A stretch of 64,000 nucleotides of DNA from Valencia hispanica (Eukaryota > Chordata > Actinopteri > Cyprinodontiformes > Valenciidae): positions 28,608,849 to 28,672,848 of the forward strand of contig OY747721.1 of the NCBI GenBank assembly GCA_963556495.2, in the 5' to 3' direction. Positions 12,966 to 25,751 of this stretch are shown here, piece by piece. Position 1 is the stretch's first letter. Every line of letters begins with the position of its first letter. The notes below the pieces were generated by a model. That model saw only the letters and a program-made list of their open reading frames with translations. It searched no databases and had not been told where the DNA came from. A program made the position numbers and the translations under genes.

Positions 12966-14079
12966 GTGAGGCAAAAACCTGTTACTTCAGCTACAATATT
13001 ATTGCAGCTTCCTGCTGCAAACTGGGTGGCCATTTTTGTTGCAAGGTGGCAACAAATTGATTTCAGCGCTGTCCCTGTCCTATGTCCCTTATCTGTAGCT
13101 CTCAACCTCATTTCATTTCTTTCTCAGCTTTACCTGGGCCGATGATATAATGATACTGAGGTTCACTGATCAATTTAATAAGCTACAAATGACAACAAGA
13201 TGCCTAAAGAGTCTGATTTCAAAAAGTCTGAATTTAGAAGATTATAAGACGGATTGTGCAAAAGTTGCTTTAAATCAGTCAGTTCTAGTCAGTCAATTGG
13301 ACTACTCAGTAAATTATTATTAGGTAAACACGTTTTTAGCAGCATAAAGCACAAAGAATTGAGTTTTGCACATAGAAAGCCTCACTCAGCCTAGCATTAC
13401 AAACGCAGCCCACGCTGTCGGACTGACAGCTGATCTCTGGGACAAATCTACTGCAGCGACAGCCGAGTCATGAGGGCTTGGAGCTGTAACTCACACCCTC
13501 TAAAAGTCATTTTAAATCACCAGTCAAAGGGAAGGATGAAGAGGAGGTGAAAGTGTGAAAGTTAAAGAAGAAGGACTTGAGGTGGGGATTCGGGGAGGGG
13601 GAGGTGAGAAATGGTGCCAATTGCTGGCCTTTCCCTCTGCTGCCATGGAAGAATGAGTTACAGAAATACAACCAGCCTGGCCGTTTGGATGACAGGAGGG
13701 GAGAGAAAAGGCCTGACATTTGAGTGAAAAGGGAAGAATCAGGAATAATGCATGAGTGAGGTGGAAATTTATCCTCATGTTTGACCTCTGCAGGGAGAGC
13801 AGTGCAACATGAAGAGAAGGAGGGGATGAGAAAGTAGGATGTAGTTTCAAATCTGCTGCTTTACAATTAGGCTTCAGCTGAAACGCATCTGTTCCCAGCT
13901 GCGGTTCTGTCTTTAGATTTTAAACGTGATATTCAAAAATGTGTGAAAACTCTCTCATCTATTACCTGCAAACCAAATTATTGACATCCTGATCTTTTAA
14001 AGATTTAAAATTGTGTCTTTTAGAGGCTTTTAATTTTTTAATGTTTAAAAAAAAGTTATGGAAGTTCCCACATTGACAT
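12966..14079. other. Non-coding sequence, nothing recognised
   Basis: Mixed-composition sequence. The stretch around 13380-13880 is relatively GC-rich and purine-biased, but no splice-flanked coding exon is visible. Confidence 0.4.
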
Positions 14080-14610
14080 TGAAACATACAATTGTATCTC
14101 AATAAATTTGTGTACCATTACAATGTTCATTCAAATAAAATAAAAAATCACAGTTGATCTACAGCTCATGAAAGCCCCAACTTTAGTTTCTCTGGAAATT
14201 GTAATATTAGTTTGAGAGATTTTAATGCTTAATTTTGTGCCTGTTGTGATGTATTGCACAGTATGTACACACAATAGTTGGTTGGGACTCATTTTACGTA
14301 GATTATAGCGTTACTGCTTTGTAGCATGGAAGAGATTGGCCTGTTGTTCTGCCAAGATGTTAAAGAAAGCCCAGGTTGCTTTAATGCCAGCCTTCAACTC
14401 ATCTGCATTGTTGGTTCTTATCTTCCTATTGACAATACCCTATTGATTCTGTCTGGGAGCTGGCTGGCCAATCTAGCACAATTATACCATGGTCATTAAC
14501 GGAGGTATTGGTGCCATTGGCTGTGAAGGTAGATGTGAAGTCCTGCAGAGCGTGAAATCAGCATCACTATAAAGTTTGATAGCAGAGAGAAGCATGAGTT
14601 TGAATTATCT
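14080..14610 (-). mobile_element. Degenerate DNA transposon (Tc1/mariner type) remnant
   Basis: The plus strand carries phrases typical of the reverse strand of a common fish Tc1/mariner family: GGCTTTAACTCATCTGCAT-like sequence near 14390-14410, a CTGGCTGGCCAATC segment at 14460-14475 and an ATACCATGGTCATT segment at 14486-14500. Frames are broken throughout and no intact terminal repeat was found. Class is from memory of the family. Confidence 0.5.
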
Positions 14611-15886
14611 GGGTGTCTTAGCTCGATTAGGAGTAAGCCAGTTTGGTTCGACTTCAGCTGGACTATGGTGTATACATGCATTTAAAAAGTCCTAATTTAG
14701 TCGGACCAAGGCAGTAATTCAGTTTTCTCCTACTGCGTGTAAACCCACTGTCTGTTTCTTTCACTGAACATCCCATTAATGTGTGGAGTCTGTGAACAGA
14801 CAGATTCTTCAGCATTGACATTTTGTAGATTATCATCCTTGTGGAGGGAGTCAGTGTCTGATAAACAACTGTAGGCCATAACAAGACTGCAACATTTCTG
14901 TTTTAAAAAACACATTTGTTATTAATCTGGTGTGATTTGCTAATATTCTGAAAAATTGAATTGTGTTTTTTTTTATTAAGTGGGAGCCATAATTATCTAG
15001 ATCAACAGTAGTAAATGTTTTAGATGTATCACCACATTTAATAAATCTAAATAATAAATGAATTTCAAAAGATCTATATATACAGAGCTGAGCTGACAAA
15101 ACAATACCAGAACTTGTTCAGCAGAAAAGATCCATATTAATCATATTTGTTCAGACCCATAGGAGTCCAGAAAGTGGACAGGTTTAGGTCTGAGTGCTTT
15201 GTTCAGTGATGCCCTCTTTTAGCTTCAGTGTGTCAATTCAAGCTCTTAACCTCTGCTGACCTTCTGGTTGGGTCTGTAAATAAAGTGACGCATGTTGGAC
15301 AATGAAGACCAGAGAAAAGCATTGTAGCCTTATTATCAAGTGTGTTCACATCCAGACATTCTGAAGTATAAAGCGGAGAGAGCATACTCACAGCCCCAAT
15401 CTGAGCGTGGTTGCAGACAGAAATTTTTCATTTTCCTTCTAACCTGAAACCAGAACCAGATAAAATTGGCAGTCAATAAAACCGCATAAAACAAGACATT
15501 TTATTAAAAGAGTTATAAATCACAGTTTAAATGTTCTACACAGTCTCGACTGCTACATTAGATGTTGTGTGAGTCTATTTGTGACCAAAATATCCAATAT
15601 CCAATATCCAGTTCAATTGGGTACAAAAGGGTTTTTGTGGTCTTGTCTTTGGGGGGCAGTTTCAATATTTAGGAATCAAGTATTTCGATAACTTTTGTGG
15701 GAATAACGGTGGGCTAGAGTAGGTGATATGTGGATAAAGATTTTGAAATAATGACATTTCACTGGTCTGTTATAGTGAAGAAGGAGCTGAGCTGAGAGGT
15801 GAGGCTATGGTTTCACTGCTCCATCTACGATTTCCTCTGTAGGGTCGTCAAGAGAGTTCCCTCATCAGGCAGGAACTTGGATTAGA
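14611..15886. other. Non-coding sequence, nothing recognised
   Basis: No exon or repeat boundary was recognised between the decayed transposon and the Tc1 insertion site. A short direct repeat (AATATCC, three copies) lies at about 15588-15611. Confidence 0.4.
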
Positions 15887-15888
15887 TA

Positions 15889-17493
15889 CAGTGGCTTGCA
15901 AAAGTATTTGGCCCCCTTGAACTTTTCCACATTTTGTCCCATTACAGCCACAAACATGAATCAATTTTATTGGAATTCCACGTGAAAGACCAATACAAAG
16001 TGGTGTACACGTGAGAAGTGGAACGAAAATCATACATGATTCCAAACATTTTTTACAAAAAAATAACTGAAAAGTGGGGTGTGCGTAATTATTCAGCCCC
16101 CTTTGGTCTGAGTGCAGTCAGTTGCCCATAGACATTGCCTGATGAGTGCTAATGACTAAATAGAGTGCACCTGTGTGTAATCTAATGTCAGTACAAATAC
16201 AGCTGCCCTGTGACGGCCTCAGAGGTTGTCTAAGAGAATGTTGGGAGCAACAACACCATGAAGTCCAAAGAACACACCAGACAGGTCAGGGATAAAGTTA
16301 TTGAGAAATTTAAAGCAGGCTTAGGCTACAAAAAGATTTCCCAAGCCTTGAACATCCCACGGAGCGCTGTTCAAGCGATCATTCAGAAATGGAAGGAATA
16401 TGGCACAACTGTAAACCTACCAAGACAAGGCCGTCCACCTAAACTCACAGGCTGAACAAGGAGAGCGCTGATCAGAAATGCAGCCAAGAGGCCCATGGTG
16501 ACTCTGGACGAGCTGCAGAGATCTACAGCTCAGGTGGGGGAATCTGTCCATAGGACAACTATAAGTCGTGCACTGCACAAAGTTGGCCTTTATGGAAGAG
16601 TGGCAAGAAGAAAGCCATTGTTAAAAGAAAACCATAAGAAGTCCCGTTTGCAGTTTGCCACAAGCCATGTGGGGGACACAGCAAACATGTGGAAGAAGGT
16701 GCTCTGGTCAGATGAGACCAAAATGGAGCTTTTTGGCCAAAATGCAAAACACTATGTCTGGCGGAAAACTAACACTGCAAATCAGTCTGAACACACCATC
16801 CCCACTGTCAAATATGGTGGTGGCAGCATCATGCTCTGGGGGTGCTTCTCTTCAGCAGGGACATGGAAGCTGGTCAGTGTTGATGGGAAGATGGATGGAG
16901 CCAAATACAGGGCAATCTTGGAAGAAAACCTCTTGGAGTCTGCAAAAGACTTGAGACTGGGGCGGAGGTTCACCTTCCAGCAGGACAACGACCCTAAACA
17001 TAAAGCCAGGGCAACAATGGAATGGTTTAAAACAAAACATATCCATGTGTTAGAATGGCCCAGTCAAAGTCCAGATCTAAATCCAATCGAGAATCTGTGG
17101 CAAGATCTGAAAGCTGGTGTTCACAAACGCTGTCCATCTAATCTGACTGAGCTGGAGCTGTTTTGCAAAGAAGAATGGGCAAGAATTTCAGTCTGTAGAT
17201 GTGCAAAGCTGGTAGAGACATACCCTAAAAGACTGGCCGCTGTAATTGCAGCAAAAGGTGGTTCTACAAAGTATTGACTCAGGGGGCTGAATAATTACGC
17301 ACACCCCACTTTTCAGGTATTATTTGCAAAAAATGTTTGGAATCATGTATGATTTTCGTTCCACTTCTCACGTGTACACCACTTTGTATTGGTCTTTCAC
17401 GTGGAATTCCAATAAAATTGATTCATGTTTGTGGCTGTAATGTGACAAAATGTGGAAAAGTTCAGGGGGGTCGAATAATTTTGCAAGCCACTG
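15889..17493 (+). mobile_element. Tc1-family transposon with long terminal inverted repeats
   Basis: A complete 1605-bp element. The left terminal inverted repeat is 15889-16102 and the right one 17281-17493, about 213 bases each with roughly ten differences. Both outer ends begin CAGTGGCTTGCAAAA when read inward. The element is flanked by TA at 15887-15888 and 17494-17495, the target duplication expected for Tc1/mariner. It carries one transposase gene, 16258-17277, interrupted by a single stop. Modest repeat divergence and one inactivating change suggest a fairly young, now defective copy that could still be moved by a transposase supplied elsewhere. Confidence 0.93.
16258..17277 (+). pseudogene. 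Tc1-family transposase with one in-frame stop
   Basis: This gene would encode a cut-and-paste DDE transposase of 339 residues, the usual Tc1 length, acting on the flanking inverted repeats in the nucleus. Reading from ATG 16258, residues 1-65 form the N-terminal paired-like helix-turn-helix and a GRPPKL basic motif. Codon 66 is TGA (16453-16455), after which the same frame runs on to the stop at 17275-17277. A CGA-to-TGA change is the simplest explanation, because family members usually have Arg here. The catalytic triad is visible: D152 (in LWSDET), D243 (QQDNDPKH) and E278 (PIENLW), with the DD34E spacing. It ends in the family-typical GGSTKY. As it stands only the 65-residue piece, or a product starting at the Met at 16495, could be made; both lack the complete enzyme. 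Confidence 0.93.
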
Positions 17494-17704
17494 TATGTTG
17501 TCTCTCCACATTAAAAGGTCATTAGGTGTTAACAAGGAGAAAAACAGACTTTTTAAAGTCTGTTTCACATGATAAAACAGACATGATAGGAAGCAACTTA
17601 AATGAAACCTTAATACAAATCAAACATTCCAAATCTATGTGCTTTGCAAGATATTACAACTGGCATTGCCAATATATATTGCCTAGACTGGTTGTGGTAC
17701 AAGT

Positions 17705-17755
17705 AGAATAGAATAGAATAGAATAGAATAGAATAGAATAGAATAGAATAGAATA
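17705..17755 (+). repeat. (AGAAT)n pentanucleotide microsatellite
   Basis: Ten perfect copies of a five-base unit. They form the left border of the interspersed repeat that follows. Confidence 0.95.
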
Positions 17756-18075
17756 ATCATTTTTTTCCCACAAAGGGGAAATTCAGCTTTAACAGCAGCA
17801 AAGTGACAGGTAATAGAAACATTTAGATTCACCCAAGAAAGGTATAGAACAGAATTGAGAATAATATATGTACATTAAGGACAAAATTACAAAACCAAAG
17901 TACTGTGCACTTGTTAAAAATAAAGTGGCGTACATATTTTATTGTGCAACTGAGAAGTGTAATTTAAAAACAAAAAAATATTTACAAAATTGCGTGTGTA
18001 GTTGTGCATTAAAAAGTAAACATATTATTTACAAGAAGTTAAAAGAATATAAACTGAGAAAAACAGATGTTAATT
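17756..18075. repeat. Interspersed repeat, copy 1 (pairs with 41103-41430)
   Basis: Begins after the AGAAT array with TTTTTTCCCACAAAGGGGAAATT and contains a TGTACATTAAGGACAAAATTACAAAAC segment, a TACTGTGCA segment and a TATTTACA(A/G)(A/G)A segment near its end. The same landmarks occur in the same order at 41103-41430 behind a related AATAAA/AGAAT run. The phrase TTTATTGTCCCACA(N)GGGG is common in fish repeats at the simple-repeat tail of a retroelement. The class is not certain. Confidence 0.6.
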
Positions 18076-18485
18076 AGAGGTAAGATAATAAAAGGTGAAG
18101 CAATCAACTACTGGGTATGCATCATTTAATATTACTTAACAAAGGTAGAAACTGTTTTCTGAGCCTGCTTTACTGCCGGTAACAAAGATGGATTGAAACA
18201 TGAGTCTGTACCTTCCACTCTGCTGCATTTAGAGGTTATTGACTATTGGCAGTATTGCCCCACCAAGCAACATTCCATAGTGCCTAAGAAGTGCAGAGCA
18301 GTATAACTGTCAAACTGTGAAGCCGACTGTAAAAACTCGTTACTTTTGGTCTTCTGTGGGATAAGTATCATTTCTGATCTGTGTTGTCATCCATTGTTCT
18401 GAGAAAAAAATTGTAAACTCCTCACATGAACAACTATCTTAAATAGTAAAGCCAGAAGTAGATACATTTTTCATTTTATCATTTA

Positions 18486-18539
<54 letters not shown>

Positions 18540-19180
18540 ATCCGTATATGTAGTTTTTTTATATATATATATATATAAGTTTTAAATAGGTGGCATTGCA
18601 GATGCCTTCCACGCTGTCTTAGGAAGAGTTCAAATAGTCTAAAATTTGCAAAACCTACGTCTCTCGACCTGGCAACAGATGTCCCACTAATATCTCACAT
18701 AACCAATTCACTTTTAGTTGATGATGTTTTGTCCGCTTCTGACTTTGATGGCTGCTGTAATTGCTCAGCAGCCTACATTGGATGGAGGGAAGACATTGAG
18801 TGGAGTCACGGCTTTAAATGGAGAAGATAAATGATCTGTGTTAATGAGGAACACCTCCACTTTCTCACACATGAAGAAGAGGGATGGATGGAGATCATGT
18901 TGAGGACAGCAGTGCTGAGAATAGCTTTTAGGCACTCTTGATTTCTTCCCTCCAGTTCTCCCTCTGATCATCTCCATCATTCTTACTCCTCTGTTTACTT
19001 TCAGCGGTTTACTTCTTGAAAGCATTACTCTGCTCTGGTATCATCTCAGCTCATGAGGTCATGGCTGTTTGTAGGAAACACCCATAGAGAAGGAGATGGC
19101 CTGGCTTTAGGGAAAAGGAAACGTTTATTGTGTACATTTAAAGGAAGTAAGAGGTTGCATCCATCTGTTGTTAAATACAG
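18076..19180. other. Non-coding sequence with (AT)n arrays
   Basis: No gene is visible. A pure (AT)n array occupies 18488-18535 and a shorter one about 18560-18577. Confidence 0.5.
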
Positions 19181-19435
19181 TGCTTTGGAAATGTATTTTC
19201 CCCTTATCTTTGTTTTTGTCCTTTGTCACACTTAATGTTTCAGATCATTAAACACATTCCAACATCAGACAAAGATGACCTGAGTAAATACAAGAAGCAG
19301 TTTTCAAACTATGGTTTCATTTAATAAGAGAAGAAAGCCAATTCAACCAATTTGTGAAGCTGCAGTTGTCCCTTATCCTAACTGGCTATGCAACCCTTAG
19401 TCCTTAGCATCATGGGCAGATCGTTTTGTTCAGGT
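19181..19435 (+). mobile_element. DNA transposon terminal remnant (fish family)
   Basis: Starts ACAGTGCTTTGGAAA and continues with TTTTTGTCCTTTGTCACACTTAA, then CAGATCATTAAACA, then an A-rich stretch with a TTTCATTTAATAAGAG segment. I recognise this order from a widespread fish DNA-transposon family with a CAGTGCTTTG-type terminus. Only the left end is present. Superfamily is not certain. Confidence 0.45.
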
Positions 19436-19497
19436 CACTGCTTACTGTTTAGTTAATCCCCTCTGACTTTGATCAGTTGATTTCAGTTCTGAATGTT

Positions 19498-21130
19498 AAG
19501 CCTGGTTCACATGGCAATATTTTAAAATTATTGTACATTTTCCAAACCTCGAGAGACCACACACATGGCAATTAGAATAATCACAGATAGAACCGTTTTG
19601 GTCCTACAGTGTGTGGTGTGCGGCAACAGGGCAATGAGGATACACCACACATGAACAGATTTCACTCACGAACATTCCCAGATCAGATGGAAAATCTCGC
19701 AAAACTTCATGGGATCAAAGTGACTTCGGAATAAATCAACTTGGCAAATGAGGAGATTAGATGCTTCTGAGGCAAACTGCTTCCATCACCTCGCTTCCTG
19801 ATAGGCTAGATGTCACATTCAACAGACAGACACCCTTTCTATGTACATATACATAATTTACATCATCTGAAAGCTGAAAGTTTTTCAGGGGCGGGTATAG
19901 GGAGGTTTTCCCGAACGGCACGTCTGTTCTACACCGGTGACTGGAACGTTTGTTTTTGTACTCTAAATGCACCCGTGGTGGAGCCACTGTCATGGCCTTG
20001 CTGTGCATCTGCTTGTGTATGTGAGGGAGACATCTTCCTTTATAGAAGATCTTTGTAAGCGTTACTGGTGGTTCTGCAACTGATTTCTACCTCTTGCTGC
20101 TCAATTCTGAAAGGTTTGGAAATATTCCGACGTGTTTTCATGTCAATTATACTGATATTCTTTTCTAGCTGCTACCAGACGTCAGTAGCTCTCTTCTGCT
20201 TCAAAAGGCAACTGGAATGACCTTGCAGGGCTTCCAAATAAAGGTCGCCTCTGTGCCTGAAAGTTTGAGATATACATAAAATAACTTTCTCATCCACGAA
20301 CCACCCGAATTAAAGAAACTGCCATGCTCCCGGGCTGAATTACAACACCAGCCCACCCCTGCTTGTGTTTCCAGGAATGTATGCCAATTAAGGATACAAT
20401 CATAACTATAGACACAGTACATGCTTTTGTCAAGCCACTCAGAAAGCAAATAATGTGCAACTCACCGTTCAAAGCCACATATCAATCACAGGACCAAGCC
20501 ATCTCGAACTTCCACAATGGTCCAGTCCTCCTTTAAAATGGCTAGTTCATAACAAGTCTTATGTCCAAAGTCCAACATAACCTGCCACTCAAAGCCTTGA
20601 TCATTTCCTTACTTGTGTGCATTTCTCACAAAGTTTTCATCATTCCTTAACCACTGTTAGCATGGAAGTTAGCATAAAATACCATAGTGCACTTCTTCTT
20701 TGTCTTTATTGGTGGCCTGCAAGCAACAAATTGGTGCATTACCATGGCCAACTGTCATGGTAATGCAGTGTGTCACTCAAGGTTGCGCTGGCTGGTTGAC
20801 TTGGATCAATGCATGGTTGCAACTTAATTTACACGGCCATTGTAATTTGTCTTGGGCAGGCCCACAGCCCACCCGCCCCGCCCTCTGGCGCCAGGCCAGG
20901 GAACACATCACACCAGGTGTGATGTTGTGATCAGAGCGGTCCTGAGGTCCTTACGAGCAGCCCAGAGCACTTTAAAAACACCACACATGGCAAAAATATC
21001 TGTTAGGATTATTTTAAGAGCCATCCTGATAATCGGGGCGTCCTTTATGTCAGAAGCGGAGAAGAGAATCAGGCCCAAAATTGGCATAAGAATCCTGCCG
21101 GGTAAACAAGGCCTTAGCTTGAAACAGGCA
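19498..21130. mobile_element. Possible composite DNA transposon remnant
   Basis: The left part (CCTGGTTCACATGGCAATATT at about 19501) and the right part (CACACATGGCAAAAATATC near 20982) carry similar words and look like ends of a fish DNA element in which gene-like GC-richer sequence has decayed. I found no intact inverted repeat, target duplication or transposase, so the boundaries are guesses. Confidence 0.25.
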
Positions 21131-23147
21131 CAGCCAAAATGTAAGTGCTACTTGATAGCTTTTCAAAGGCTATAGTTTATATTAAAACTGAATTAAAATA
21201 AATCAATAAAATCTTGTTGGTTCTCTTCTAAATGATGTAGATAGTATAAGGATTTTGTTTAGCTACACTGCTTTACTAAAACTGTTCCATAATTAAAGGG
21301 CTTGTATTTACCCAGGTATGTCATTTCTTGGAAAACACAACAACAAATACAAAACACACCTCTCAACATCCATAAACCCTAAACAGATGCAGAGTGGATA
21401 AGCGGTGAAGAAACATGCATCAGTGTGAGTCCTGTCAAATCAAAAATCCTGTGTGAGAGCTCCCTGTGGAACGTTTCATTTAGAAACAAACCCTCTGATT
21501 CCTTACACAGAAAAAGGAGAAACTGTCTGTTTTTGTATGTTTCCATGGTTACTGAGATGGTCTTTTATCAGAATGACATAATTAGTGACACAAACAAAAG
21601 CATCCACACTTCTGTTGTGCAGCATGAACACATTGGCTCTGGCAGAGAGGATCTGGTTAAAAACAAGCTGGTGAAAATCAGAGTGCTGAACAGTGTGCGT
21701 CAGCGTGGTTCGGGATGAGAGCCACATGAAGTACAGCAGCAGGCTGATCTAATTGTTATTTAAGAAGATAAACTAGCTTTGTTTCCTATTTCTTACCAAT
21801 ACCCAGCTGTTGGTCTTATAACAGCAAATGAAAAGTATCTAACCACACTTATCAGGTTTTGCCAACCAAAGATGGAACCAGTGGAACCAGGGCTGCTCCT
21901 AATTTTAAACTACCTATATAAAAACACAGCAACCATATTAACGCAGACAAGAAGATTGGAGACTGTGTGACATGAAACACACTGTTTTCATAGTTTTTGT
22001 CAAAGACAAAAACAAACACTCTGGTGTTTTGTGTTTTGAATATGGCTTAAACTATTAAAGTGGTTAGATTAGGTGACCCAACAACGTCTTTGCCGTAAAA
22101 GCAGTCCATTGGGGATAAACTGGTGCTGAACAGTAACATCATTGTTTGGGGCTGATAGAAACTCCCCACTGTCATGGTGTTGGTGGTCATTTTAATCATT
22201 TTTCTGCATTTATAATCCTGGTCTGGTTTTTAATTGGACAATTTGGATGTTTTTTCTGTTGTGTGATTTCCCCCCAAATACGTTTATGTTCTCCTAGGCA
22301 TTCTTGGTTTTTGCTGTCCTCTCACACATGTGACTAGTTTTGGCCAGTGCTTGTGTTACAACTGCACCTAGTCGCACACTAGGGAAGAAAAATAGAATGT
22401 TCTTAAGACTGAAGTTGGAGATGAGAAGAACATATTAAAACAATTTCTTGCAGTAGTAAAACTGACATTTATTCAAATCTTTAATGTAACTATGTCGGAG
22501 AAAAGCTACAAAAGCTAAAAATCATTTACAGGTTTATGTCACTGAAGAAAAATAATTTTGATTTTATTTGTAGATATTTTTTTTTTCTTATTTTTGATCA
22601 TATAGTTTTGGTCTTAGGCAGACTTTTAGGGAGGGAAAACTCACAGCACAGTTTGCAGAAGAAAAAGTCGCAAAAAGATTTAAATGTTCTTTTTTCCCCT
22701 CAGAGTCACATACTGACTTGGCTGAAAAAAGCCTAATACTCTGTTCCGTTCCCTGAAAAGGTGCTTAAACGGGGCAGTGGATTTAAAGGACCTAACTAGG
22801 TCAGATTTGCTTTGTGTATGACTGTGTTTGATGGGAGCACAGCAGAGTGGGTTGTTGGCACATTGCACGGATGTCTCTTGATGTCTTTGGCCTTATTTTC
22901 CACGTATTGTTTCTGTCTCTCAGCAGAGCGCTGTGCCGCATGAAAGCCAATGAGATAAGTGAATAAATGGTCAAATTGCAGCCTGTGCGCTGTGTTCTGT
23001 AATTGATGGTTGCACTGTGTGGTCTCTTAACTCTGAGGACCTCTGACACTAAACAAATGACATGATTAGACCTAGTAGGATGTCGCTGATGCCTGAGAGC
23101 TACACACTTTGTGTTTACAAGCTGTTTTCTCTCCGTCCTCTCTGCAG
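21131..23147. other. 3' part of the upstream intron
   Basis: No exon is visible before 23148. The polypyrimidine-rich segment at 23123-23145 and CAG at 23145-23147 form the acceptor for the first exon. The rest is ordinary AT-rich sequence. Confidence 0.6.
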
Positions 23148-23249
23148 CTGGCGACATGGGACTCAGTTCACGGACTGAACGGCAGTCTGAAGGAGAGTCG
23201 GATAGAGAATGGGATGCAGGGGCTGACGGTTAAAGTGGTCACTCTTCTG
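23148..23249 (+). CDS. grid1: grid1 exon: ATD end, linker and start of S1
   Basis: First exon of a glutamate receptor delta gene seen in the window, 102 nt (34 codons, phase 0 at both ends). It follows CTCTCTGCAG and is followed by GTAAGT, both strong splice sites. The translation starts LATWDSVHGLNGSLKES and ends TVKVVTLL. In GluD receptors this segment joins the extracellular amino-terminal domain, which binds cerebellin-neurexin complexes, to the first half (S1) of the ligand-binding domain. The WDS(V)HGLNGSLKE stretch is shared with both GRID1 and GRID2; the later exons decide for GRID1. Upstream exons encoding the signal peptide and most of the amino-terminal domain lie outside the window, as expected for a gene with very long introns. 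Confidence 0.92.
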
Positions 23250-25105
23250 GTAAGTGATGTCCGTGTGCAACGAGTTGACTTGATATTTTAGTTTTGTTTG
23301 GTTTGTAAAAGTAGGAACACAAATATCACCAATAACATCCACCATGTGAATTCTTTAAATGTACAGTTTTATTTATCAGAACACAATGAAAAGAAATCGA
23401 GTCCTTGCAGGTAAAGCTGTCCTCATTTAACAAAAAGTAAGTCAGGTGTTGAAAAGAAGTTAGATTATATGCCCACACCGTGATTTAACAGTCACCACCT
23501 TTTAATGAATTAGCTGCACAAGCTCTGTGGTGGTTTTCTGTTTCACCTTTTCAGTTTTCCACATCACAGTAGAGGAATTTTGCCCCACTGTCTTCATTTT
23601 ACTGCTGATGTTGCTGCAGTGGTTAGTCCGATGGCCTCTGTCTAACAACTGCAGCACAATAACTAGGTATGCAGAGGAGTTTAAAAGCTGCTCCATGACA
23701 GCAAACTCGGTGGCCTCTTTAATGTTATAAAGGTTCACTAATTGGATGACACCAGGTTTTAAGGCTTTTCTCTGCTTTGTTCAGTTTTATTATTATGTTA
23801 TTTGCAGCAAAGAGCCAACGCCCCCCCCAATCCATTGCATTCCTGTTGACACTGCCCTGGTATCACTTGTAATTAGGGAATCATGCTTTCAGATGTGCTG
23901 CCCCGTCTGCTTGGAGCTGTACAAGCTAAACTCTAAATGAACTCATCTCACTTGATGCTTTTAGGTACATCTTAAATGTCTGACAACAGGAATCCTTTGA
24001 ACAGTGCCTGGATTTGTAATTGTTTCTGCATTTTGTTACCATCAGGCATACTATTCATTTCATTGTTTCTCTGTTTTCTGTACTTGCAGCTATCATGACG
24101 TGTGTTGTTGTTGTATCGGCCACCTTCATAAAAGAGATATTTATTTCAGTGGAGACATTTCATGGTGTAATGATCTGAAAATTGAACAGGTTCTGTGTTA
24201 GCAAAACAAGTCTAAAATCACCAGGATTCCACCACCATGCTGAACGGTTGGTATGAGGTGTTTGTGCTGATGTACTGTGTTTGGTTTACTCTTAACAAGA
24301 GGCTATGGATTATGACCAAATATGCGAACTTTGATCTTATATGTCTTAAGGAAATTGTTCCAGAACTCTCGTCATTTTTTCACATGTAGTTTTGCAAACC
24401 TAAACTAAGGAGCCATGCTCTTTTAGGCAAGATTGTATTACCTCCCTGAACAAATAATTTCTTTTTAAGGTCCTTGACAGTATGATAGCTTGCCACTTGT
24501 TTAAAACTAAAGAATCCCTTTTAATCACAGGTGAAAGGTTCTTAAGCAAGCCTCAATCTATAAAACGGACTACAATTTCCATTGTTCAAAAAGAATTAAG
24601 TTGAGTTCGTATCATTCAGAGGGATTTTACACCAGCCAAGCTTCCCACTCCCACATCTAGTTTTTTGAGGCATTGATCACATACTTTGGCTTCAGTGACA
24701 CCTCGTTCAGTGCGATTAGTTTAGGAGATACAAACAACTGAGTGTTTTAAGTCTGTAATCCCCCAACAACAGCCAGCAGCTGCACCATGTGCCCTTCCTT
24801 TGCCAAAGCAGCAACAAGATGCAGGTCTAACCAAGCAGGACTAATACCTTCTCCCTGCAGTTCACCGCCTGCAGCTGCAGCACTTCCAGGTGTCAGTGCT
24901 GCCAAGCAGAAACACTAACACAACTGCCACTGTGGCAAATACTGCCTAAGATACCCCAAACTCACAGTAGACCTCACGATCTCCCTTCAGAGTGTGACAG
25001 AGGTTCCTTTAACTCCAGTTCTTACTGTGAAGCTGAAGCATCCCCTCATGCTGTGGCTTTTATCCTGACTAACACCCCCTTCTTTCTCTGCCTGGCTTCC
25101 TGCAG

Positions 25106-25228
25106 GAGGATCCTTTCGTCATGGTGGCAGAGAATATCCTCGGGCAGCCCAAGAGATATAAAGGATTCTCCATCGACGTCTTGGACGCCCTCGCTAAGAT
25201 CCTTGGCTTTAAATATGAGATCTACCAG
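25106..25228 (+). CDS. grid1: grid1 exon: S1 ligand-binding lobe
   Basis: A 123-nt exon (41 codons, phase 0/0) between TTCCTGCAG and GTCAGA. It encodes [20 protein letters not shown], then [21 protein letters not shown], the core of the S1 lobe. The EDPFVM motif and the (K/R)Y(K/Q)[10 protein letters not shown] block are hallmarks of ionotropic glutamate receptors; [19 protein letters not shown] is close to vertebrate GRID1 and differs more from GRID2. The lobe is extracellular and forms half of the clamshell that binds D-serine or glycine in GluD proteins. An intron of 1856 bases separates it from the previous exon; the next intron is only 448 bases. Confidence 0.95.
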
Positions 25229-25676
25229 GTCAGACGAGGCTTCACATCAAGCTGTTTTCTTTGATTAGATGTTTATAAGGCAGACTGAGATTTATACTTT
25301 TAGCTTTTTCAGACATTTTTAACAAGCAAATGCAAAACTTGCATTACTGAGACTATTTAACTGAAGTGTTTAAGGGAAGGAAAAATCTGTAGTCCTGGCT
25401 TTTTTCCAAAGGCAGCCATTAATATGTTGTATTAAAAAGTAATTTCAGGAAAAAACAAAAAATCTGACAAGTTCAAGCAAGATGGAATGAGAAATTTAAT
25501 AAATCTTCACAGGTTTTAGTAAAGGGGGATATTTTCATACCTTTATGCAAAGTTATTTAAGAGAAATCAGAGTGAAAGGACCTGCAGGGAAATATGAAAG
25601 CAAATGGTGTTCTTTTTCCCTTGAAGACTGCAATTACTTATTTATACTTATACATGTTTATATATTTATTCCTCAG

Positions 25677-25751
25677 GTTGCAGACAGCAAATACGGCTCT
25701 CAGCTTCCAAACGGCTCATGGAATGGGATGATCGGGGATCTCATCAACAAG
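25677..25751 (+). CDS. grid1: grid1 exon: S1 continuation
   Basis: A 75-nt exon (25 codons, phase 0/0) between ATTCCTCAG and GTAAAA. The product VADSKYGSQLPNGSWNGMIG plus DLINK has the same length as the matching GRID1 segment and carries the SWNGMIG(E/D)LI block conserved in GluD receptors. It is part of the extracellular S1 lobe. The following intron is only 181 bases long. Confidence 0.93.

Noticed and set aside
15848..16045. Pair of frames giving the same peptide here (minus strand) and at 17337-17525 (plus strand)
   Set aside because: Both lie in the terminal inverted repeats of the Tc1 element, so they are mirror copies, not genes.
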